From: Mucilaginibacter sp. KACC 22063
Lineage (GTDB): Bacteria > Bacteroidota > Bacteroidia > Sphingobacteriales > Sphingobacteriaceae
Direction of reading: 5' to 3'
NCBI RefSeq assembly: GCF_028736115.1
Contig: NZ_CP117877.1
Span: forward strand, 1,922,001 to 1,986,000
Length of the DNA stretch: 64,000 nucleotides
The notes beneath the pieces were generated by a model. It did no database searches and was not told the origin of the DNA. It saw nothing but the letters and a program-made list of their open reading frames with translations. Both the position numbers and the translations under genes were made by a program. Position 1 is the first letter of the stretch. Every line of letters starts with the position of its first letter. Below are positions 37,525 to 47,403 of this stretch, in pieces.

Positions 37525-38730
37525 GTGGAGCTATTACTTAAACAAATACTGCCCATACTGTTCTTTTTTCTGCTTTTGTTTGAGATAGAAAAGAACAAAA
37601 GTATTTTGTTTACGCTTGCGCTGTTCTGGAGCTACATATCTTTTGGCTCAAACTATTCATTGCCACCATATAGGGTATTATATCAGGTAGTACAGCTGAT
37701 TGTGATCCTATATTATCTGGCTTACTACCGGTTTGATTTTCATTATACTAAGGTAGGTAAGCAGTTATTGGTTTTTTTGCTATTTATATTATTAAGCTAC
37801 TTAGGTAATGGAGTTCAACTATCACTTTATCTAAGTAGCTTAATAAATTTTATAACCATATACCTTGTATTAAGCTATCTGTTTAAGGCTATAAATACTA
37901 CAGAAAAGCTGGAGAAGGTCTTTACCTATATTACCAAGCTTGTTTTTCTGACAGCCATATTTACAGTTATCGCATTTATAGTTGAAAGAACACGTATCGA
38001 ACTTACTACAAACAACCCTAACTATCTCGCATATTTTTTGGGTTTAGGTTTTTGCACAGCATATACCACTAAAAACAAAACCCGGCGACTAATCGAACTA
38101 CTTACCATAGGTGCAAGTATCATGTGTACCAGTTCGCGTATTATATTAATAGCCATGACGGTGGTAGTAGTGATACACGTACTTAGCAATAAACGCACGC
38201 TGGTACTTAATATATTAGGAGGTACGCTTGCCGTTTTGATTGCCATTGGTGTTTTAAATGTGACGGAAATGATTAGCAGTAAGCGTTTCAGAAACATTGA
38301 TGAAGATGCAAGTACGTTGGTTAGGGTAGAAATTATTGAAACATCAAAAAAGATAGTCGCTGCAAATCCGTTTAATGGGGTCGGCTATAATCAGTTTCAA
38401 AACAGATTTTCAAATTATGTTTCCGCAACAGCCGAGTTTTTGGCAGATACGGACAAAATTGTAACTCACAATGACTTCCTCCGAATAGTTGACGAACTCG
38501 GGATACCTGCTTTGTTGTTTATGTTTTATATCATCATTTCACAGGTAATCATTATCTGGAAACTACCGGTATACCAGCGTAATGTTTTACTTACGCTTTT
38601 GATAACGGATATTTTATATTCTACTTCGCACAATAACCTTAACGCTTTTGTGTTTTGGTTTTTCCTGATGCTGCCTACTATGGCTTATTATATAAATTTA
38701 AAAGAAGCGTATGTTAAAGAAGCTGAGTAG
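37525..38730 (+). CDS. Wzy-like O-antigen/EPS polymerase (putative)
   Basis: The 401-residue protein is almost wholly hydrophobic, with about eleven predicted membrane segments and one larger extracytoplasmic loop near residues 260-330 (NPFNGVGYNQFQNRFSNY then TVTHNDFLRIVDELG-like text). The pattern GVGYNQF ... THNDFLRI-E/D-G is the usual signature of the Wzy_C/O-antigen ligase superfamily. It starts with GTG at 37525; no ATG gives an equally complete first helix. It overlaps the flippase gene by 20 bases. Polymerase rather than ligase is inferred from the cluster. Confidence 0.82.
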   Translation: MELLLKQILPILFFFLLLFEIEKNKSILFTLALFWSYISFGSNYSLPPYRVLYQVVQLIVILYYLAYYRFDFHYTKVGKQLLVFLLFILLSYLGNGVQLSLYLSSLINFITIYLVLSYLFKAINTTEKLEKVFTYITKLVFLTAIFTVIAFIVERTRIELTTNNPNYLAYFLGLGFCTAYTTKNKTRRLIELLTIGASIMCTSSRIILIAMTVVVVIHVLSNKRTLVLNILGGTLAVLIAIGVLNVTEMISSKRFRNIDEDASTLVRVEIIETSKKIVAANPFNGVGYNQFQNRFSNYVSATAEFLADTDKIVTHNDFLRIVDELGIPALLFMFYIIISQVIIIWKLPVYQRNVLLTLLITDILYSTSHNNLNAFVFWFFLMLPTMAYYINLKEAYVKEAE

Positions 38731-39895
38731 TGTAACCATTTTAAGCTCGCTTGGTGCGCTGTTTAATTTCCTGACAACCTTTATCATAGTTCACAACTTA
38801 GGATTGGGTATATTAGGTAAGTTTACGCTTGTAAACTCTATCACGGGGCTTTGTTCGTTGATTTACACTTTGCTGCCACCTAATTATTCGGTGTTTAAGT
38901 ATCAGGATGATGATAACTACAGATATATCCTTACATCTTTTTATGTAGTAGCAAGCATACCTTTTGTCGGTATATTATATGTTTTGCATCTGCTAAATTC
39001 TTTTCCTGAACTTTCGTTTGGCGTTGTTGCATTTAACGGTTTAACAACTATTGCTTTTTATTATTATGATATTACTTATCAAGCGAAAAACCGGCTTTAC
39101 AGATACTTTTTACAGTTATTGTTACAAGCAGTATTAAAGATCATCATCATATACTGGTTCTATTTTACGCATCTATTAAAGGATAACAGTTCGTTAATTG
39201 TTGCTACATCATTAGCCCAATTAATTTGCCTGATTCCTTATGCTAAGGACTTTTTAAAAGACATAAAGTTTTCTAAAACATTTTTCAGAGACCCGATTGT
39301 ATATGTCATTCAGAAGTTTCATGACTTAAAATTTTATTATTTAAATGCAGCTATCAAACGAGTAAAGGACAATGTAATCATCGTCTTATTTAGTAAGATC
39401 CTGACATCTGAACTTATCGGTTTATTTACATTATTTATAAAAATCACAAGCTTTGTACTAAGTCTTGGCCGTTCTTTCGAAGCATTTTTCGCTAACCGGG
39501 AAAATATGGAAAAATATCACCAGTCTTTTAACCGGCATATTCTATTATTGGGAGGGGCTTTACAAGCTGTATTTATAGGCGTTGGATTGGTATATATGAA
39601 AATTTATGTGCATCAATATTACTTTATTGAAATTCTGATTTTAAGTTTCCTGGTTTATCCATACAGTAGGTTTATTGTGGAAAGGATGAAATTTCTTGGT
39701 GACTACAATAACCGGGAGTTAAATATTTCAATGATTATTTATATCACTTTCGTGGTAGTTTCTTTTGCTATTTGCAACTTCTTCAAGATAACTTCATTGT
39801 ATACTATTTTATTAGTGTATTTTATATCCGAGCTTTTAAATTATGCTCATCTGATTTATAAATCTGTATCTAAAAGAATTAAGACTGAAATATAA
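38711..39895 (+). CDS. Wzx-like polysaccharide flippase (putative)
   Basis: The 394-residue protein has roughly twelve membrane segments and a MATE/Wzx-type opening (ILSSLGALFNFLTTFIIVHNLGLGILGKFTLV), as in oligosaccharide flippases. A basic cytoplasmic loop in the centre (FHDLKFYYLNAAIKRVKDN) fits the family. It is a little shorter than typical Wzx proteins and has weak primary-sequence signatures, so confidence rests partly on context between polymerase and acyltransferase genes. It would move the lipid-linked repeat unit across the inner membrane. Confidence 0.78.
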   Translation: MLKKLSSVTILSSLGALFNFLTTFIIVHNLGLGILGKFTLVNSITGLCSLIYTLLPPNYSVFKYQDDDNYRYILTSFYVVASIPFVGILYVLHLLNSFPELSFGVVAFNGLTTIAFYYYDITYQAKNRLYRYFLQLLLQAVLKIIIIYWFYFTHLLKDNSSLIVATSLAQLICLIPYAKDFLKDIKFSKTFFRDPIVYVIQKFHDLKFYYLNAAIKRVKDNVIIVLFSKILTSELIGLFTLFIKITSFVLSLGRSFEAFFANRENMEKYHQSFNRHILLLGGALQAVFIGVGLVYMKIYVHQYYFIEILILSFLVYPYSRFIVERMKFLGDYNNRELNISMIIYITFVVVSFAICNFFKITSLYTILLVYFISELLNYAHLIYKSVSKRIKTEI

Positions 39896-39896
39896 A

Positions 39897-40448
39897 ATGA
39901 GCATAATCAGAAGGATATTATTAAAATTAGGCATAGCAGAACTGAAATTTGGTAAAGGGAAATTCAGCAACGCTATTGTGAAGTCTGTTTTTATTAAACC
40001 TGAAAATATTTTTTTAGGAAGGAATGTTTTTATCGGCCCTCAAGCACACTGGGATGCTACAGATAAAATAACAATAGGCGACGGTGTGATTTTTGCCCCT
40101 AAAGTAACTGTTTATACACGTACACATAATTTTAACTCGGATGATTTAGGCGCTTTACCATTTGATGATAAAATTTTGGTCGCTAATGTTGTTATTGACG
40201 ATTATGTGTGGATAGGTAGTCATGTTATTATTCTGCCCGGGGTAAAAATTGGTAAATGTTCTGTTATAGCTGCCGGAGCAGTAGTTACAAAAGATGTACC
40301 TGAGTTTGCAGTAGTAGGTGGCAACCCGGCTAAAATAATCAAGTACCGGAATGTTGATAAAGCCAAAGAATTAATGAACAGCCCTGTGCCTTTCGTTTAT
40401 GAAAAATTTGGTCACAAAAAGACCTTCGTTCCACGCTACCATGTTTAA
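39897..40448 (+). CDS. Hexapeptide-repeat acyltransferase (LbH, CatB/WbbJ-like)
   Basis: The 183-residue protein shows left-handed beta-helix hexapeptide repeats (IFLGRNVFIGPQAHWDATDKI minus ends, ITIGDGVIFAPKVTVYT, VVIDDYVWIGSHVIILPGVKIGK) and the terminal signature VVTKDVPEFAVVGGNPAKII. The active-site His is expected in YTRTHNF. It acetylates a sugar hydroxyl or amine in the cytoplasm, probably on the repeat unit or its precursor. It begins one base after the flippase stop. Confidence 0.9.
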   Translation: MSIIRRILLKLGIAELKFGKGKFSNAIVKSVFIKPENIFLGRNVFIGPQAHWDATDKITIGDGVIFAPKVTVYTRTHNFNSDDLGALPFDDKILVANVVIDDYVWIGSHVIILPGVKIGKCSVIAAGAVVTKDVPEFAVVGGNPAKIIKYRNVDKAKELMNSPVPFVYEKFGHKKTFVPRYHV

Positions 40449-40462
40449 CTAAATATAAAAAA

Positions 40463-41581
40463 ATGTCAAAGAGAATAAACACCCCAATTTTTTTCTTGAT
40501 AGTTGCCCTTAGTGCAAGCACAACATTTAAAACTTTCGGTAGCACTATTGAAAGCAAAGTTGCTAACCGTAGCTTAAACCATGTTCAGAGTATTGGTTTC
40601 AATATCCAGAATATACTACCTAAGGGCTATGTAAAGGATGCTTCGGTTGATTATACAACGTATATACAGGCAGCTTTAGATAAGTACAGCAATGTAGTTT
40701 TTCCAGCATTTCCATTACTGATTACCGACAAAGGATTAAGTCTAAACAGCAATCAGAATGTTACCTTTTTAAAAGGCGGCAGCCTGGTGCTGCAGCCAAG
40801 CGGTCAGCCTAATTATCAAATGATCCGTATCCATGATGTATCAAATGTGACGATCACGGGCATGGTATTAAAGGGCGATAAGTATACCCATACTACAAAA
40901 ACAGGCGAATGGGGCATGGGTGTGTCAATCCGTGGTGCAAGTAGTGTGCAAATTAACTCAAGCACCATTGAGCAATGCTGGGGTGACGGGATTTATATTG
41001 CCGGTACAGCTAAAACCCCGTTTTCAGACCACGTGGTGCTTAACGATATTACCTGTAATGATAACCGTCGCAATGCCATATCTGTGATCAGCGTGCGCGA
41101 CTTTAAAATAAACAAAGGGTTACTGTCAAACACATCGGGTACACCACCTATGTGTGGTTTAGACCTGGAGCCAAATAATAACAGCAACGTTTTAGACAAT
41201 ATTCAGGTAAATGACCTGATCACAAAAAATAACCTCTACGGTATTTCATTTTACCTGAGTCCATTAAATGGTAGTGTACCCAAGGCAAGCAACGTAACCA
41301 TTACCAACCATCAGGATATAGGTTCAAAAACAGCTGTACAGTTTGGTTCACGGGGCGCTAACATATCAGGTCAGGTAGTGATACAAAATGCCAGCTGGAC
41401 AGACAATAATCTACCGGTAAAAATTGTAAATTACGAACCAGGCAATGGCGCCAAAGTGATATTCAAAGGCGTAAAGGTATTTCAAACACAAAATGGATTG
41501 AAAAGGGATGTTGGTATAGGTGTTTTTAATAATATGAGAAGAAGTTTGCAGCCGGGAACACTTGGTGTACAAATTCAATAA
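40463..41581 (+). CDS. Secreted right-handed parallel beta-helix protein
   Basis: The 372-residue protein has a signal peptide (about residues 1-27) and a NosD/pectate-lyase-like beta-helix with repeated short coils rich in Asn, Val and Ile, e.g. SNVTITGMVLKG, INSSTIEQCWGDGIYI and NAISVISVRDFKINKG. Such proteins in EPS clusters often act as polysaccharide lyases, hydrolases or epimerases (AlgG-like), but no catalytic residues can be assigned here. It would work in the periplasm on the nascent polymer. The gene is followed by a weak hairpin before the MBOAT gene. Confidence 0.82.
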   Translation: MSKRINTPIFFLIVALSASTTFKTFGSTIESKVANRSLNHVQSIGFNIQNILPKGYVKDASVDYTTYIQAALDKYSNVVFPAFPLLITDKGLSLNSNQNVTFLKGGSLVLQPSGQPNYQMIRIHDVSNVTITGMVLKGDKYTHTTKTGEWGMGVSIRGASSVQINSSTIEQCWGDGIYIAGTAKTPFSDHVVLNDITCNDNRRNAISVISVRDFKINKGLLSNTSGTPPMCGLDLEPNNNSNVLDNIQVNDLITKNNLYGISFYLSPLNGSVPKASNVTITNHQDIGSKTAVQFGSRGANISGQVVIQNASWTDNNLPVKIVNYEPGNGAKVIFKGVKVFQTQNGLKRDVGIGVFNNMRRSLQPGTLGVQIQ

Positions 41582-41587
41582 TTTTTG

Positions 41588-41619
41588 AATTGTCTTACTT
41601 AAATTTATGTAAGGCAATT
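41588..41619 (+). other. Hairpin between the beta-helix and MBOAT genes
   Basis: AATTG-CTTAC (41588-41598) pairs with GTAAG-CAATT (41609-41619) with one G-U pair between the halves. There is no U tract, so it is at most an attenuator or RNA-stability element inside the cluster. Confidence 0.35.
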
Positions 41620-41638
41620 ATATAAACCTTGGTTATAA

Positions 41639-43069
41639 ATGCTATTTAACTCTTTTCAGTTCCTTGTATTTTTTTTAATCGTAACTACCTTATATTATGT
41701 TTTGCCACATAAATACAGATGGCTGATGTTGCTTATCAGCAGCTGTTATTTTTATATGGCATTTGTGCCGGTATACATCCTTATCTTAATATTTACTATT
41801 GTAATTGATTACTTCGCAGGTATATCAATTGAAAGGTTTCAGGGTAAGCGGCGAAAGTTGATATTACTGATCAGCCTGATAGCCAATATTGGTGTTTTAG
41901 TAGTTTTTAAGTACTACAATTTTGCTATTGAAAATATCTCGGTTGTTTTAAGATCAATAGGCCTGCCTTCTAAAATTCCTTACTTATCCATACTGCTGCC
42001 TATCGGGTTATCATTCCATACTTTTCAGGCCATGAGTTATACCATCGAAGTCTACCGGGGTAACCAAAAGGCTGAAAAACATTTTGGCATTTATGCGCTG
42101 TATGTAATGTTCTACCCGCAATTGGTAGCTGGCCCAATTGAACGACCACAGAATGTATTGCACCAGTTTTATGAAAAAAAGCAATTCAACTACTACCATG
42201 TTTCCCGCGGTTTAAAATTAATGCTATGGGGCTTGTTTAAAAAGGTTGTAATTGCAGACCGGCTAAGTGTATATGTAGATACGGTATTTAACCATGTTGG
42301 GTCGAAGGAGTTTGGCAGCCCCACTTATGTGTTGGCAGCAGTTTTGTTTTCTATCCAGATCTACTGTGATTTTTCAGGTTATTCTGACATGGCGCTGGGT
42401 GCTGCCGAGGTAATGGGATTCAAACTCATGAAAAACTTCAGCAGGCCTTATTTTGCTAAAAGTATCCGCGAGTTTTGGACACGCTGGCACATATCATTAT
42501 CAACCTGGTTCCGCGACTATGTTTACTTTCCTTTAGGCGGTAACAGGGTATCCTTAAACAGGTGGATATTTAATTTATTCGTAGTGTTTTTACTGAGTGG
42601 ATTATGGCATGGTGCCAACTGGACATACATTGTATGGGGGGCATTACACGGCGTATTTATGGGGATTAATGCCATACTAAGCAAACTTAAAAAAGCCAAA
42701 ACCTCTGAAAATTATGATAGTAATGTCTTTATCAGCTTTCTGAAAATGGCAGGCGTTTTCATATTAGTAAGCTTTGCATGGGTTTTCTTTAGGGCCAATA
42801 CCATGAATGATGCTATCGGTGTATTTAAAAATATTCTGCACTGGAAAAGCGGATTATTTCTTGGCCCTATCCAATCATTAATTTACTCATTCGCAGGTCT
42901 GTTAATATTGATAGCAGCTGAAGCAAAGCAGGAATTTTTTAACAAGCGTTTCTCAATTTCTCAAAGCAGTCATACCGTAATCAGATGGGCATATTGTATC
43001 ATCCTAATATTTATGATCTTAAGCATTGGGGTATTTAATGGTAGTCAATTTATTTATTTTCAATTTTAA
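41639..43069 (+). CDS. MBOAT family O-acyltransferase (AlgI-like)
   Basis: The 476-residue protein has about eleven membrane segments and MBOAT signatures: LPIGLSFHTFQAMSYTIEVYRG, QLVAGPIERPQNVLHQF, SIREFWTRWHISLSTWFRDYV and the catalytic His324 in SGLWHGANWTYIVWG. It transfers an acyl (usually acetyl) group across the inner membrane toward the periplasm for O-acylation of the polysaccharide, as AlgI does with AlgJ/AlgX. The SGNH-type gene two bases downstream is the natural periplasmic partner. Confidence 0.93.
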   Translation: MLFNSFQFLVFFLIVTTLYYVLPHKYRWLMLLISSCYFYMAFVPVYILILIFTIVIDYFAGISIERFQGKRRKLILLISLIANIGVLVVFKYYNFAIENISVVLRSIGLPSKIPYLSILLPIGLSFHTFQAMSYTIEVYRGNQKAEKHFGIYALYVMFYPQLVAGPIERPQNVLHQFYEKKQFNYYHVSRGLKLMLWGLFKKVVIADRLSVYVDTVFNHVGSKEFGSPTYVLAAVLFSIQIYCDFSGYSDMALGAAEVMGFKLMKNFSRPYFAKSIREFWTRWHISLSTWFRDYVYFPLGGNRVSLNRWIFNLFVVFLLSGLWHGANWTYIVWGALHGVFMGINAILSKLKKAKTSENYDSNVFISFLKMAGVFILVSFAWVFFRANTMNDAIGVFKNILHWKSGLFLGPIQSLIYSFAGLLILIAAEAKQEFFNKRFSISQSSHTVIRWAYCIILIFMILSIGVFNGSQFIYFQF

Positions 43070-43071
43070 CA

Positions 43072-44049
43072 ATGGCTGTCAACTCCGATATTAAAAAGTT
43101 CCTCATCAGGGCATCGCTGTTATTGTTAATTGTGTTTGTTATTGATAGGGCAACAGGTGCGCTATTTGCACATCTTAATAAAAGACAAATAGCCGGAAAG
43201 TATTCGCCTTCTAACAAAGCGTTTAATGGCGTTTCTGAGAATGTAGTGATTTTCGGGCCGTCAACAGCCAGGAACCATTACGATGTTCCTTTGCTATCAC
43301 AAGAACTTAACACATCCGTAAGAAGCGTGGCCGAACCAGCTATGTGCCCTGTTTTTCATGATGTACAATTGCATTTCATCGTCAGGCATCATCTGCCAAA
43401 ACTGGTAATCATGGATGTAAGAAGCCAGGAATTGATAGGGCAGGGTTTTGAAAGGCCGGCAATGGTATCTCTTCTTCTGCCTTATTACAATGCTGGTGCA
43501 AAAGATGCTTTTAAAGTGCTTAACCAGTCCGAAGATTTCCGGTCGGCAGTTTTAAAAGCACAGCTTTCACATATCTATAGATATAATTCCCAGTTACTGT
43601 ATTTGTTGCAAAGCAATTACAAGCCATCTGCAAATGATAAGCAGGTTTTAATTAACAAAGGTTTTGAGCCTTTGACAGTTACTCCGGATGCAAAGTTGCA
43701 AAAGTTAGCTTACAGAGACTACGGTTTTGACACTGCTAAACCAGATAGCGAGGTTTATAATGCGATCAACGATTTTATATCTACAGCTACAAAGAACAAA
43801 ATCAAGGTAATGTTGGTTGTACCACCTAAGTTTTATCGCACCAACGACCAGATAATTTTAAGTAGCTTTAAAAAAAATATCCGGGAGAAATACGGCGATA
43901 TACTCTACGATTTTTCAACAGATACAACATTTACACAACACCCTGAATACTTTGCCAACCGTTTACATTTAAACGCAGACGGTGCAAAGATTTTTACAGC
44001 TAAAATTGCAAGTATTGCAAAGCCAATTTTAGCAAGCACTAAACAATAG
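43072..44049 (+). CDS. SGNH-type periplasmic protein, partner of the MBOAT acyltransferase
   Basis: The 325-residue protein has an N-terminal membrane anchor (about residues 9-30), then IFGPSTARNHYD with the candidate nucleophile Ser64 in a GxS context, and a C-terminal NRLHLNADGAKIF with His299. This layout, directly after an MBOAT gene, matches the periplasmic O-acetyltransferases related to AlgJ, DltD and PatB. The residue three positions before His299, normally the catalytic Asp, is Asn296 here, so the triad is altered. It would complete acyl transfer to the sugar in the periplasm. Confidence 0.75.
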   Translation: MAVNSDIKKFLIRASLLLLIVFVIDRATGALFAHLNKRQIAGKYSPSNKAFNGVSENVVIFGPSTARNHYDVPLLSQELNTSVRSVAEPAMCPVFHDVQLHFIVRHHLPKLVIMDVRSQELIGQGFERPAMVSLLLPYYNAGAKDAFKVLNQSEDFRSAVLKAQLSHIYRYNSQLLYLLQSNYKPSANDKQVLINKGFEPLTVTPDAKLQKLAYRDYGFDTAKPDSEVYNAINDFISTATKNKIKVMLVVPPKFYRTNDQIILSSFKKNIREKYGDILYDFSTDTTFTQHPEYFANRLHLNADGAKIFTAKIASIAKPILASTKQ

Positions 44050-44050
44050 C

Positions 44051-45223
44051 ATGGACGATTTGGGAAACAGAAGGCTTATATACATATTAAACCATTACTC
44101 TAAAAACAGCGTACAGCATTTTTTTCATGTTGTAAACTTATTATATGAAATTGCTGATCACGGAGTCGAAATAGCCTTAGTCATTGAGAAATGCGATGGG
44201 CAGCCTGATATCAATCATCCCAATGTACTTGTAATACCCCAACAGGCAAAGGGCGCATTAAAAAGAAGAACAGAACTTTATAGCATTTTAACAAAGCTTT
44301 GTAAACAGGGATATCACAAGTGTTTTATCAGAATATCTACAACTGCGGCTTTAACAGCCATTGCTGTATCTCTAAAGCAACGTTTAGAAGTTTATTACTG
44401 GCATAGCGGAACCGTTAAAGAGTTTAATGACGAACAACCATTCGGACTTAAAAAAATTAAAAACTACTTTAAGAGCACACTACCTTTTTCAATGGTTAAA
44501 AAATATACAACCTGGTTTGTAACAGGGCCAGAGAGTATGAAAGCCTATTATGAGAAAGTTCATCATATAGACGGCAACAAAATAAAGGTGCTTTACAATG
44601 ATATAGATATCAACAGATTTAACACAGCTACTGATGAAGAAAAGATTAACCTTAAAAAGGAGCTTGATATACCTTTAGATCGGAAAATCATATTGTTTGT
44701 TCATCGTTTGTCGCCGGTACGTAAGAGCTTGTTTTATATGCCATATGTGCTCGAGAAGTTTTATGAGCAGCAAGAAAACCACGTTTATCAATCCATATTG
44801 ATAGGGGAAGGTAACGAAAAGCCTGAGCTTGAAAGAATGGTTGTAAAGGCTGGTTTACAGGATAAGGTGTTTATCTTAGGTGGAAAGCCTAACAACATTA
44901 TTCAAAAATACTATCAGGTAGCAGATATTTTTATCAATCCCACCTATGCTGAGGGATTTCCCAGGGTACTAATTGAAGCTATGGCCACAGGGCTGCCGGT
45001 TGTTACCACCGATGCAGGTGGAATAGCTGATATTTTAGGGCAGCAGCAACAAGCCTTTATGGTTAATAAAGATAACCGGGATGATTTTGCCATAAAACTT
45101 TCTTCATTGGCTGCAGATGAGGAAATGAGATTGCGGTTAAAAAATGAAAACCTGGAAACAGTAAAGCGGTTTTCAACCCCTGTAGTTGCCCAAATGTATA
45201 TTGACGTTATATTTAATAAGTAG
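44051..45223 (+). CDS. GT4-family glycosyltransferase 1 of 5
   Basis: The 390-residue protein has a GT-B fold. The C-terminal half shows RLSPVRKSLFYMPYVLEKF (donor-site RxxxxK-like region), YAEGFPRVLIEAMATGLP with the E-x7-E nucleotide-sugar motif, and VVTTDAGGIADI. It is a retaining transferase adding a sugar to the lipid-linked repeat. It lies one base after the SGNH gene, and its stop overlaps the next start by one base. Donor and linkage are unknown. Confidence 0.88.
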   Translation: MDDLGNRRLIYILNHYSKNSVQHFFHVVNLLYEIADHGVEIALVIEKCDGQPDINHPNVLVIPQQAKGALKRRTELYSILTKLCKQGYHKCFIRISTTAALTAIAVSLKQRLEVYYWHSGTVKEFNDEQPFGLKKIKNYFKSTLPFSMVKKYTTWFVTGPESMKAYYEKVHHIDGNKIKVLYNDIDINRFNTATDEEKINLKKELDIPLDRKIILFVHRLSPVRKSLFYMPYVLEKFYEQQENHVYQSILIGEGNEKPELERMVVKAGLQDKVFILGGKPNNIIQKYYQVADIFINPTYAEGFPRVLIEAMATGLPVVTTDAGGIADILGQQQQAFMVNKDNRDDFAIKLSSLAADEEMRLRLKNENLETVKRFSTPVVAQMYIDVIFNK

Positions 45224-46329
45224 TGGCCGTTCTTCTTCACATAAGTGCAAATAAATATCCGGCTTTAAGCCAGAGTCATTTCACGAAAAAAATATGGTTA
45301 GAGTTGGCCAAGGGGTTCGACGAGTATCATATCATGGCCCGGTCAACCGATAACCGTTTCCATACTTACACTGAAGGGAATATCACCTTGCACCTGATCC
45401 CTAAGATTATGGACAGGAGCGCGATCTTTTTCTTTTCGTCACTGTATATGTTTCTTTTAATAAGGAAGCTTAAGGTTACCCATTTACTCGCTCAATCATC
45501 TGTTCTTGGTGGTTATACGGCTGCATGGGCAAGCAGAATTTATAAATTACCGCTCATGACTGAAATACATGGTGAAGAGTATTTTAGGTATCTGAAACGC
45601 AACAGTTTTAAAAATAAAGCACTTGCAAAGATTGTTGATTTTAGCTTCAGAAATTCTGTGGTGGTAAGATCTTTGAATGGCTACATGACAAAGCGTTTGC
45701 ATGATGCGGGTTACCATAACATTGAAGAAATACCAAACAGGGTTGACCTGTCTATATTTAACCGACGGAAATCTGAGTTTAGTTCTTCAAAGCCTGTAAA
45801 GCTGGTTTCTGTAGGTCGTTTTGTTAAAGAGAAGAATTATCTTCAGCTGATAGAGAACCTGCACAAAAGCAACCTTGATTTTCAACTTACATTAATTGGC
45901 GGCGGCCCTTTAAAAAGTAGTTATGAAGATTATATCAATAAGTTTGATTTATCAGCACGTGTCAGATTAATTGAATGGATGCCTCAGTCAGACTTAATAG
46001 ATCTTATTGTTAATGCTGATATATACATACAATACTCGGTAAGTGAAGGTATGCCCCGAACCATTATTGAGGCAATGGCTTTAAATGTGCCGGTAATAAG
46101 TACTAATGTTGGTTCCATCAGTGGTGTTGTAAAAAACGAACGTAATGGTTTGCTATTACCTGATTTTAGTGTTGAAAGCCTTAAAACTATTGTAAATAAA
46201 CTAAGTGATGTAAGCATTGTAGAACAACTTTCTAACAACGCTTATCATGATGTATTGTCTAAATACGAATGGTCTAATGTTTTCGCCCGTTACCGGTCGG
46301 TGATACTTTCTATGAAATTAAATCGATAA
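45223..46329 (+). CDS. GT4-family glycosyltransferase 2 of 5
   Basis: The 368-residue protein starts with GTG at 45223, sharing the last base of the previous TAG. The acceptor-side half includes LMTEIHGEEYFRYL, and the donor half SVGRFVKEKNYLQLIENLHK and SEGMPRTIIEAMALNVPV with the E-x7-E pair. It is a cytoplasmic retaining glycosyltransferase of the repeat-unit pathway. Tight spacing with both neighbours shows it is part of the operon. Sugar specificity cannot be read. Confidence 0.88.
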   Translation: MAVLLHISANKYPALSQSHFTKKIWLELAKGFDEYHIMARSTDNRFHTYTEGNITLHLIPKIMDRSAIFFFSSLYMFLLIRKLKVTHLLAQSSVLGGYTAAWASRIYKLPLMTEIHGEEYFRYLKRNSFKNKALAKIVDFSFRNSVVVRSLNGYMTKRLHDAGYHNIEEIPNRVDLSIFNRRKSEFSSSKPVKLVSVGRFVKEKNYLQLIENLHKSNLDFQLTLIGGGPLKSSYEDYINKFDLSARVRLIEWMPQSDLIDLIVNADIYIQYSVSEGMPRTIIEAMALNVPVISTNVGSISGVVKNERNGLLLPDFSVESLKTIVNKLSDVSIVEQLSNNAYHDVLSKYEWSNVFARYRSVILSMKLNR

Positions 46330-47403
46330 ATGCGTATTCTGAGATCATATTATCGCCTGCCACCAAATCCCGGGGGAATGGAAAAGCACATTTACCAGCT
46401 CTCCAAACACCAGCTTCATGAAAATGATGTTACGCTTTTATACAATTCGGGTAATAAAATCTCAGCACATGACATCCGTGTCTTACAGTCTGTAAATCTT
46501 TCATTAATAAGGCCACAATTTTTGGGCATTATCATATTTTATATTGCTGCAACTTTTAAGCTGTTATTTAGAAGACAAAAATACGATGTACTGCATATCC
46601 ACGGTGACTGGAGTTCATTAGTATTTGCCAGAATGCTGAAATCAATTACCTGCGCAAAAGCTATTGTTTTTTCTTATCACGGGCAGGTGACAACTGGTTT
46701 TGCTCATACAAGGCTGTTGCCCTTTTTTCTTAGAAAAGTTGATCTGATTTTTACAACAGGGTATGAGTCGGCAGAAAGGATCGAAAATCTAACGAAAAGA
46801 AAGGTAATTGTACAGCCAAGCGGCATCAATGATCTGTATTTCGATCCTCGGGATGTAACGGTAAATGAAAAATTTACAGTAATTACGGTGGCTTACCTAC
46901 GCAAGCAGAAAAATATACCTTTAATATTAGACATTGCAGCGAATCTTCCCGGTGTCGACTTCAATATAGCAGGAGAAGGCGAGGAGCAGCAACATATTTT
47001 GAATTTGATAGAGAACAATAAGCTTAGTAATGTGAAATTACTGGGTGCTAAATCACCGCAAGAGCTTACAAAGATATATCGTGAAAGTCATTGTTTTTTA
47101 CTGACCTCTTTAGCCGAGGGTACGCCAACATCAGTTTTAGAAGCAATGGCTTGTAGCTTGCCAATAGTAGCATCTAATGCAGGAGGATTGAAAAGAGTTA
47201 TAAGCAACAATATTAACGGATATGTAATTGATTCTTTTGACAAAGAACTATACATGGATGCTATAAGTAAGTTTAAATCAGACGAAACTTTCAGATTGGA
47301 AGTAAGTAAGAACAATACGATACTCGCACAAAATTACAAATGGCAACAAGTAGCCAGCAACATTACCAGGAAAACAGCTGAATTATTAAATGACAAAGCC
47401 TAA
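46330..47403 (+). CDS. GT4-family glycosyltransferase 3 of 5
   Basis: The 357-residue protein opens with SYYRLPPNPGGMEKHIYQL, the glycine-rich N-terminal loop of GT4 enzymes, and later has VAYLRKQKNIPLILDI and LAEGTPTSVLEAMACSLPI with the E-x7-E motif. Its ATG follows the previous stop with no gap, and its end overlaps the next gene by 14 bases. It adds one residue of the repeat unit; donor unknown. Confidence 0.88.
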   Translation: MRILRSYYRLPPNPGGMEKHIYQLSKHQLHENDVTLLYNSGNKISAHDIRVLQSVNLSLIRPQFLGIIIFYIAATFKLLFRRQKYDVLHIHGDWSSLVFARMLKSITCAKAIVFSYHGQVTTGFAHTRLLPFFLRKVDLIFTTGYESAERIENLTKRKVIVQPSGINDLYFDPRDVTVNEKFTVITVAYLRKQKNIPLILDIAANLPGVDFNIAGEGEEQQHILNLIENNKLSNVKLLGAKSPQELTKIYRESHCFLLTSLAEGTPTSVLEAMACSLPIVASNAGGLKRVISNNINGYVIDSFDKELYMDAISKFKSDETFRLEVSKNNTILAQNYKWQQVASNITRKTAELLNDKA

